Source: Macquaria australasica (lineage: Eukaryota > Chordata > Actinopteri > Centrarchiformes > Percichthyidae). Taken from it: 64,000 nucleotides of DNA. The DNA lies in assembly GCA_005408345.1 (NCBI GenBank), contig SEMN01000641.1, positions 124,001-188,000 of the forward strand, read 5' to 3'. Below are positions 57,911 to 64,000 of the stretch, one piece after another. The notes beneath the pieces were generated by a model. The model ran no database searches. It was given only the letters and a program-made list of their open reading frames with translations, and had not been told where the DNA came from. A program made the translations under genes and the position numbers. Position 1 is the stretch's first letter. Every line of letters starts with the position of its first letter.

Positions 57911-60900
57911 TAAACAGGACCAATGAAATGCCACAGATAAGGCAACGACACACCATGTTTACACATTTGCATAACCAAATATTGTCCTGTTCCTTGTTTT
58001 CTAGGAGCTTTATGTCCAGGACTATGCCACCATTAACTGGCCTGCTCAGAGGAACAACGTGGCAGCATGTGACATGTACACACCTCACAGCACACTGCTC
58101 ACCATGGCCTACAGTAAGTATGCCATGGTGAGCACACTGTGCAGCATGATGATAAACCACCACCTACCCATTTAACAACAAATGTTTTATGTCATTCCAA
58201 TTTCTTTTTGTAAGTTTTGTAAGTAACAGTTTGTCACTGTGATTCAAGTCTTTTGACCATAAAGGTGAAAATCAATAAATGTTTTGCACATTTCAGGTTA
58301 GCAATGCACTCAACAACAGGCAAGTGAGACGCAGTAAACAAAAAACATTAGGCGTATCCCTGGCTACAGGATGTTTTTATGCAATGATAAGTGTTTTTCA
58401 TTGGAATTTCCCTAATGTTGCTCTGTGAATCACTCCCCTAACCTTGTGACTCTGTTCCTGTTGCCCTGCAGTGGGGTTGAATGTGTACGAAGCCCACCAC
58501 AGCACCACACTGAGAGGAAGGGCTGTCAAAGAACTGTATGAACACATCCAGGCTGACGACCGCTTCACTAAATGTATCAGCATTGGACCGGTAGTATATT
58601 ATTATAACACAATTAAATACAGTATGGAATATGCCTGTTCTTGACACAGGATAGAAAACTGACAATGTAAAAGAAATAGAGGCTATGAACATGAAGCGTT
58701 GACCTTTCTCCTCAGATCTCTAAGACCATCAACATGCTGGTTCGCTGGTATGTGGATGGTCCATCCTCTCCGGCCTTTCAGGAGCATGTGTCCAGGATCC
58801 CAGACTACCTCTGGTCAGTCAGCCAAACTCTATCAACTTATTACCAAAATAAGCCAATCACTGATCAGAATTAGGTGTTCAAGAAAAACTCTTGTCAAGT
58901 ACTGTTGCTGGATATTCTGGCATATAATGTGTAATGCTGAAAACTATTCATTCATTAGTAATAAATCCTTAGGCAAAGATGCGCAAGAAAGTATACAACT
59001 GATAAACTAACAGTAAGTTCTCTGTGTTGCAGGTTGGGATTAGATGGCATGAAAATGCAGGTGAGAATTGGTTCTCTGCTCCTTTTGTATGTAAAGCTCA
59101 GCTGCACAGATGTAGCAGTAGTTTTGAAGCTGTACAATGTTAAATCATAAGGGTGTCTCACCCTAAAGGCTCAGGTTTAGGAATGGTTGAGGAGCTCAGA
59201 GTAGGAACGCTGCCAGTTAAGTTGCAGATAAGTGGCAGAAAACAGATGTATGGACTGAAAACTACCTTAAAAATATATTTTTTTCACCTTCATTCTTTTA
59301 GCCTACTTGCTTATTTTCATACGTTGTATTTTGTCCTGCAATAAGAGCTTCAGTGCACTCGGTGAGTTCAAATTTAACTTCATCTGAGTGTTTGATCACA
59401 TTGTCCTTTTTGTTGTGCACAGGGGACCAATGGATCTCAACTCTGGGATACCTGCTTTGCTGTACAGGCTTTCCTTGAGGTAACACAAAAAGCATGGGAA
59501 CAAGCAGGCATATATTATAAAGATCTAAGAACAGCTGTAATGTTATCAAATTAGTTCTTTCTTGTTAGGAATCTGGCTGCTGCATTTTGTGTTAGCTGTA
59601 GTCAGTCCACAGTCTTTTTAGGCAGACCAATGAGGAGGGCAGCCTGAGACAAAAAGATACTTAATCTGGATGTTTTTAAGAAGGTAAAATGCTATTTTTA
59701 TGTCAGTGAAGTGGCTCTGGAAATGAAGGTCAAAATCAAGGATAACACCCATATTTTTGGACCTGTGTGATACTTTCCAGGGAGAGGTATAACTGTGTGT
59801 CATCAGCGTAACTACAATAACACAAATTGTGTTTCATCTGGCCTAGAGGCAACATGTTTAAACTGAAATGCAGTGGACCCAACATTGAGCCCTAAGGAAC
59901 CCCACATACGATGTCAACTTTCCTAGATATAAAAGTCCCAATAGAAAATTGTTGTCCTTTTAGTTAAGATGTGAAACTGGCTGAGCCAAAAAGTCCTTCC
60001 CACTTTTCAAGCCTTATAAATAGGATGTTGTGATCAACTGTATCCAACGCTGCGGTGAAATCTAATATTTCTAAAATAGAAATGTCACCATTGTCACTAT
60101 TTGGTAGTATATCATTGATCACCTTGAGAAGAGCTGTTTGAGCACTGTGGTTGGCATAGAATCCTGATTGAGGTATCATGTAGTTGATTATGATTTGCTT
60201 GTTGGGGTCTTTCAGGCAGGAGCCCACGATAACCCCAGACTAGCCGAGTGCCTGCGAGATGCCCATCACTTTCTCACCATCACACAGGTACCCCCAAAAT
60301 CTCAGTTAGACGGTTTTCATTATCTTGCAGGAATAAAACACATATCTTAGTATTCTAATGGTATAAAGTGTTTGGCAGAGCTTATTTAAGCTTCAGTTTT
60401 TCACTGCCAAAGACATTCAGGTGTGCCAAAGACCATAACAGTGTAATATAAACTGCTTTCAGAAAAGTGATTTCTTATGCCTGACTAGTTTTTGCACTCT
60501 AACAGATACCTGAGAATCCTCCCGAGTACCAGAAGTACTACAGACAGATGAACAAGGTAAAACTAATACCCACTTTTCAAATTATTGTTTAATAAAAGAC
60601 TCAAATGCCTTTTGAAAAGGAAGGCAAAAATGACCTACATTACATTTCTTAGCCTGTTGGCATGCATGAATTTTTTTCATCAGGGAGGCTTCCCCTTCAG
60701 TACCCGCGACTGTGGTTGGATCGTGGCTGACTGCACAGCAGAGGGACTGAAGTCAGTGATGCTGCTGCAGGAACTCTGTCCCTCCATTGGCCAGACTGTC
60801 ACCTCAGAGCGCCTATATGATGCTGTCAATGTGGTGAGTCTGCAGTGGATTAATGAATGGAAGACTAATTTAGCTTTTTTAAAGTTTCATACTCCCACTT

Positions 60901-63631
60901 TTTTTTTTGTAGTGTAAGCACAGAAATATACCGCCATTGTCATCCTTCCCCAATTCATCTTTTATAAAAAGCTCCAGAAGTTACATTGTGATGACATCAC
61001 TGGTTTAGAGGAGTGGTTTGACATTTTGGGAAATATGCTTATGCGCTTTCTTCCTGAGAGTTCCTGAGAGTTAGGCCGCTCTTATATCTGCCCATAAATA
61101 TGAAGCAACAGCCAGAAGTAAGATAGCTTAGCTTAGCACAAAGACAGGAAACAGGGGGAAACAGCTAGCCTGGCTCTGTCCAAGGGTAACAACATCCACA
61201 CACCAGCACCTCTAGAGCTTATTAATTAATACATGGCAACCAGTTTGTTTAATTCATACACAAACTGAATCCACACTGAAACCATAGTCCTTCTTGTGCA
61301 CATGTTCTACTGACAAAATTCCTACTGTAGTCTTTCAGCATTACAGCTCTTTCACCATGTGTCTGTCTTCTCCTTGTAGCTGCTGAGCATGAGAAACTCT
61401 GACAGTGGATTTGCCACATATGAAACTAAGAGAGGAGGCAAACTCCTGGAGCTGCTCAACCCCTCCGAGGTGTTTGGTAGGTATGTTGCCAACAACATAC
61501 TGTCAACACCGACTGAATACACTTCGCTGCCAGATACCCATTGTATGCACTTCACTGCTAGAACCATGGCTAACAATTAACAAAAAGGTGTGACATAAAA
61601 AGTCCATGAATTGATTTCTTGGTATCACAGAAATGTAACAGCATCATGCAAGTTGGTGCCTGATTGAACTTACCGCACCAGTTCAGCAGTGTTACTCAAC
61701 CTGCAAATATGCAGATGTGAAAAAGGGAAACAAGGAGCCAAATATAAACATGACATTTCTGTCTACATTCAAAGGCTGGAAAACTTTTTCCATTGCACTC
61801 TGGATATTATGACCCCTACAATATCAAAGGGCCTAATAATGTCACGTTTCCCCGTTAAAAAGAGGATGCAGTATGTGTTGTGAAATGTGATGTTTATTAG
61901 TAACACTGTGTGTGTGTTCTCTCTCTCTCTCACACACACAAACAGGTGACATCATGATAGATTATACCTATGTGGAGTGTACCTCAGCAGTAATGCAGGC
62001 CCTGAGGCACTTCCAGAAGGCTTACCCTGAACACCGTGCTGAGGAGATAAGGTATACTACACACACACACACACACACATACACATGTACATATATATTT
62101 CTGCATACATATATTGTTTTAATTACTGAATGACACAGAAATGCCTGACCAGTCTGACTGCATGTATTAAGATCGTATTTGTTGCCATCCTGTTTTTGTT
62201 TCATGACTTTAGTCTGAAACTGTTTTAAAAAGACATGAAGGCAGAGAAGTCCACACTAAAAAAAAAAAAAACACTGACGCACAAAGACATTCTTACCTAA
62301 ATAATTTCTCAGTTGTTGTTGAAGTTCGGGAGGAATCTTTGAAACTCTGGAGGGAAGAGGTGAAGGTTTTCTGTTTATGTGTTTGTTGATGTCTTTCTCA
62401 GCTCCACTCTAAGAAATGGACTGGAGTACTGCAGGAAGGTGCAGAGGCCTGACGGATCCTGGGAAGGGTGAGTCTCCGCTTGCTTTTTTACTATCTAATA
62501 TCCTACCTAATGGACTGGTCATGTTTAATAAAAGATACTCCTTCTGTGCTTGTGCTCAGGTCCTGGGGAGTGTGCTTCACATATGGAATATGGTTTGGCC
62601 TTGAAGCCTTTGCTTGTATGGGACACGTCTACAAGGATGAGTAAGAGTTCCAAACACTGATCACAGACTACTGAAACTTTATACTGAACAAAATTGTCCC
62701 TCAACAACAATGACACCGTATGCTCCTTAACCTGCCACGCGACACAGGACATCCATGAGCTCCTAGCCTAGCCTACATACATACATAATTACACTGTTGT
62801 GCCTCTCTTAACAGGGATGTGTGTGTGGAGGTGCAGAAGGCGTGTCAGTTCCTGTTGGACCTGCAGATGTCAGACGGAGGCTGGGGGGAGGACTTTGAGT
62901 CGTGCGAGCAGCGGCGCTACATCCAGAGCAACACCGCTCAGATCCACAACACCTGCTGGGCATTGTTAGGCCTCATGGCTGTCAGGTAAAGTGTGTGGTG
63001 CTAATGCTGGATCACAATGGGACCCGAGGGAATTGCTGTTGCAAATTTGCATTGGTGGTTTAGGTCAGAGTGAAGCTCTCCTGTTGATTCTAGTTGTGTG
63101 TCATGAATTTATATTATTTATATTATTTATTTATTTGCTGTTGCCTTTGATTGCATCCATGTTGTGCTGTTTAATGCTTCTGTACGGTGTATTGTATATA
63201 CCTGTCTACAAAAGGAACTTCTAGTTGTTGACTTGTTCAGTCAAATCTCTTGTGTGCATAACCAGGCATCCTGACAGGCAGGCCATTGAGAGAGGAGTAC
63301 AGCTGCTGATTGACAAGCAGCTGCCCAACGGAGACTGGCCTCAGGTCAGGCTCTGAGTTTTATTAATTACATGTCATATACTCTAATTATGCTTATCTTA
63401 CGGCGCTAACAAGCTACTAACCGACTAATCCAATGACAGTATAAGATATAATGTGAGCTTTGATATGTGACGTTCTGTGCTTCCCCTCCTCAGGAGAATA
63501 TTGCAGGCGTGTTCAACAAGAGCTGTGCTATCAGCTACACCTCCTACAGAAACGTCTTCACAGTCTGGACCCTCGGCCGCTTCTCAACACTTTACCCCAG
63601 CTGTCCATTGGCTGGGAAGGTCAAGCTGTGA
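51915..63631 (+). CDS. LSS: Lanosterol synthase (oxidosqualene cyclase), complete
   Basis: LSS cyclises (S)-2,3-oxidosqualene to lanosterol at the ER membrane, the first sterol-forming step of cholesterol synthesis. Exons: 51915-51928, 53537-53705, 53890-54028, 54534-54642, 55221-55342, 55661-55757, 56843-56978, 58005-58113, 58472-58590, 58716-58813, 59033-59060, 59423-59479, 60216-60287, 60506-60556, 60684-60833, 61380-61476, 61946-62051, 62402-62467, 62560-62640, 62815-62985, 63266-63344 and 63494-63631. They sum to 2,208 bases (735 residues; human 732). The catalytic DCTAE motif is present at D456-E460, and the supporting cysteine at C534 in YVECTSA. Several QW motifs are intact (QAEDGHW, QLPDGGWG, QRPDGSW, QMSDGGWGED, QLPNGDW). 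The first coding exon has only 14 coding bases (MTEG plus a split codon), as in mammals. MCM3AP lies just upstream on the same strand, the human arrangement. A LINE fragment sits in the intron before 60216. Confidence 0.96.
52490..52781. repeat. Worn fragment of the CAGTGGTGG MITE family
   Basis: The right end TTTCCCACCACTG (ending 52781), with AAGTACATTTAGCTG, GATACTTCATTAGG and GGTATTGTTACTTAAATAA before it, follows the same order as the 41387-41795 copy. The left end is not recognisable. It lies in the first LSS intron. Confidence 0.55.
57155..57491. repeat. Teleost repeat family B, diverged copy
   Basis: It opens GCTGCAACTAATTAAC and closes ATAATTGATTAAGTGACTAA TTATTTCAAC, with inverted-like ends. 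The middle contains CCCATCACAAGTTTCTAAAG and GATGATATATAACAGAGAAA, shared with 11711-11922. It is in an LSS intron. Confidence 0.6.
57837..57906. repeat. (GT)35 microsatellite
   Basis: A pure run of 35 GT units in an LSS intron, about 100 bases before an exon. It is the longest uninterrupted dinucleotide run in the window and likely polymorphic. Confidence 0.97.
59500..60185 (-). pseudogene. L2/Rex-type LINE reverse-transcriptase fragment
   Basis: Read on the minus strand, the frame ending 59964 contains IPQSGFYANHSAQTALLKV, then LDFTAALDTVDHNILF, LEKWEGL, the pattern of non-LTR reverse transcriptases of the L2 group. Further along (59803-59618) comes NMGVILDFDLHFQSHF, and near 59590 QNAAARFLTRKN, a motif of the same proteins after the RT core. 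Frames shift and stops intervene. It is a dead, truncated copy lying antisense in the LSS intron before 60216. Confidence 0.82.
61005..61233 (+). repeat. Teleost interspersed repeat, family A, plus orientation
   Basis: It runs from GACATTTTGGGAAATATGC through TAGCTTAGCTTAGCACAAAG, ACAGGAAACAGGGGGAAACAG and CTAGCCTGGCTCTGTCCAAG to ACCAGCACCTCTAGAGC. It is the counterpart of 2341-2572 in the opposite direction, in an LSS intron. Confidence 0.75.
62057..62084. repeat. (CA)n microsatellite
   Basis: A CA run directly after an LSS donor site. Confidence 0.85.
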
Positions 63632-64000
63632 AGACCTTTAAAGGGTCATGGTTCATCAGACTATCTGCCAGGATGAAGAAACGAAATGTCTACAACTAAA
63701 GCAAAATACAACCACAGCAACAATGTTCAGACAATCAATGGAAAGTGTGTATTTTTTGTGGGTGATATATTTTCTGACACTACCAGAGCTGTCCTGATGG
63801 ACTAACAAGTATTAATTAATTGCATTCAGCCTTCCAGTTATGCATCATTTCTATGTGTAGCCCTGTCTGAATGAACATATTAGCACTTCAGCTGTGTTTT
63901 CAGAGTTGAATCCATCAGATAAAGTTACACATTTCATTCTTTGAATTACTTTCTGTGTTGACATTCCAGGATGGCTCATCCACCAGAGCTACTCCTTACT
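63632..64000 (+). other. LSS 3' untranslated region
   Basis: Sequence after the LSS TGA. I see no AATAAA before the window ends, so the transcript probably runs past 64000 or uses a variant signal. Confidence 0.5.

Noticed and set aside
57780..58163. Minus-strand frame with poly-(HT)
   Set aside because: Translation of the (GT)35 microsatellite and the antisense of an LSS exon.
1..64000. tRNA, rRNA or a novel defence or biosynthetic cluster
   Set aside because: No cloverleaf or rRNA core was recognised by eye. All well-supported genes are known vertebrate orthologues. Small intronic RNAs cannot be excluded without a covariance-model search.

Overview
The window is nuclear DNA from a ray-finned fish, most likely a percomorph teleost. 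This rests on the vertebrate multi-exon genes, the short GT-AG introns, and the teleost-type repeats (DIRS retrotransposon, L2-like LINE, several TIR-bearing MITE families). The species call is inference; the gene identities come from reading the exons and comparing them with remembered vertebrate orthologues.

Layout. (1) 1-5934, minus: 5' part of a phospholipase C delta gene, best matched to PLCD4 (PH domain and two EF-hands; catalytic exons lie off the left edge). (2) 6 to 10.3 kb: intergenic, filled with a 1-kb teleost repeat, a MITE nested in an older repeat, and an AT/ATAG/GT simple repeat. (3) 10627-14725, minus: complete CNOT9, 299 codons in 8 exons. (4) 15.1-30.3 kb, plus: USP37, divergent from CNOT9, 955 codons, with PH-like domain, Cys and His boxes and three ubiquitin-interacting motifs. 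A 3.3-kb internally deleted DIRS element sits in one intron. (5) 31735-33388, minus: YBEY, 168 codons. (6) 34196-50990, plus: MCM3AP (GANP), about 2,122 codons, divergent from YBEY. (7) 51915-63631, plus: LSS (lanosterol synthase), 735 codons. All reading phases close across the exon chains I propose, and the lengths agree with the vertebrate families.

How the genes relate: they are unrelated housekeeping or signalling genes, not a functional cluster. CNOT9 acts in mRNA deadenylation, USP37 in cell-cycle deubiquitination, YBEY in mitochondrial rRNA processing, MCM3AP in mRNA export and LSS in sterol synthesis. The order PLCD4-CNOT9-USP37 matches human 2q35, and YBEY-MCM3AP-LSS matches human 21q22.3. 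Both pairs CNOT9/USP37 and YBEY/MCM3AP are head to head with short shared promoter regions.

I found no sign of a previously undescribed gene system. The most unusual structure is the DIRS element. Its terminal inverted repeats, internal complementary region and remnant tyrosine recombinase are all legible, although its reverse transcriptase is gone.
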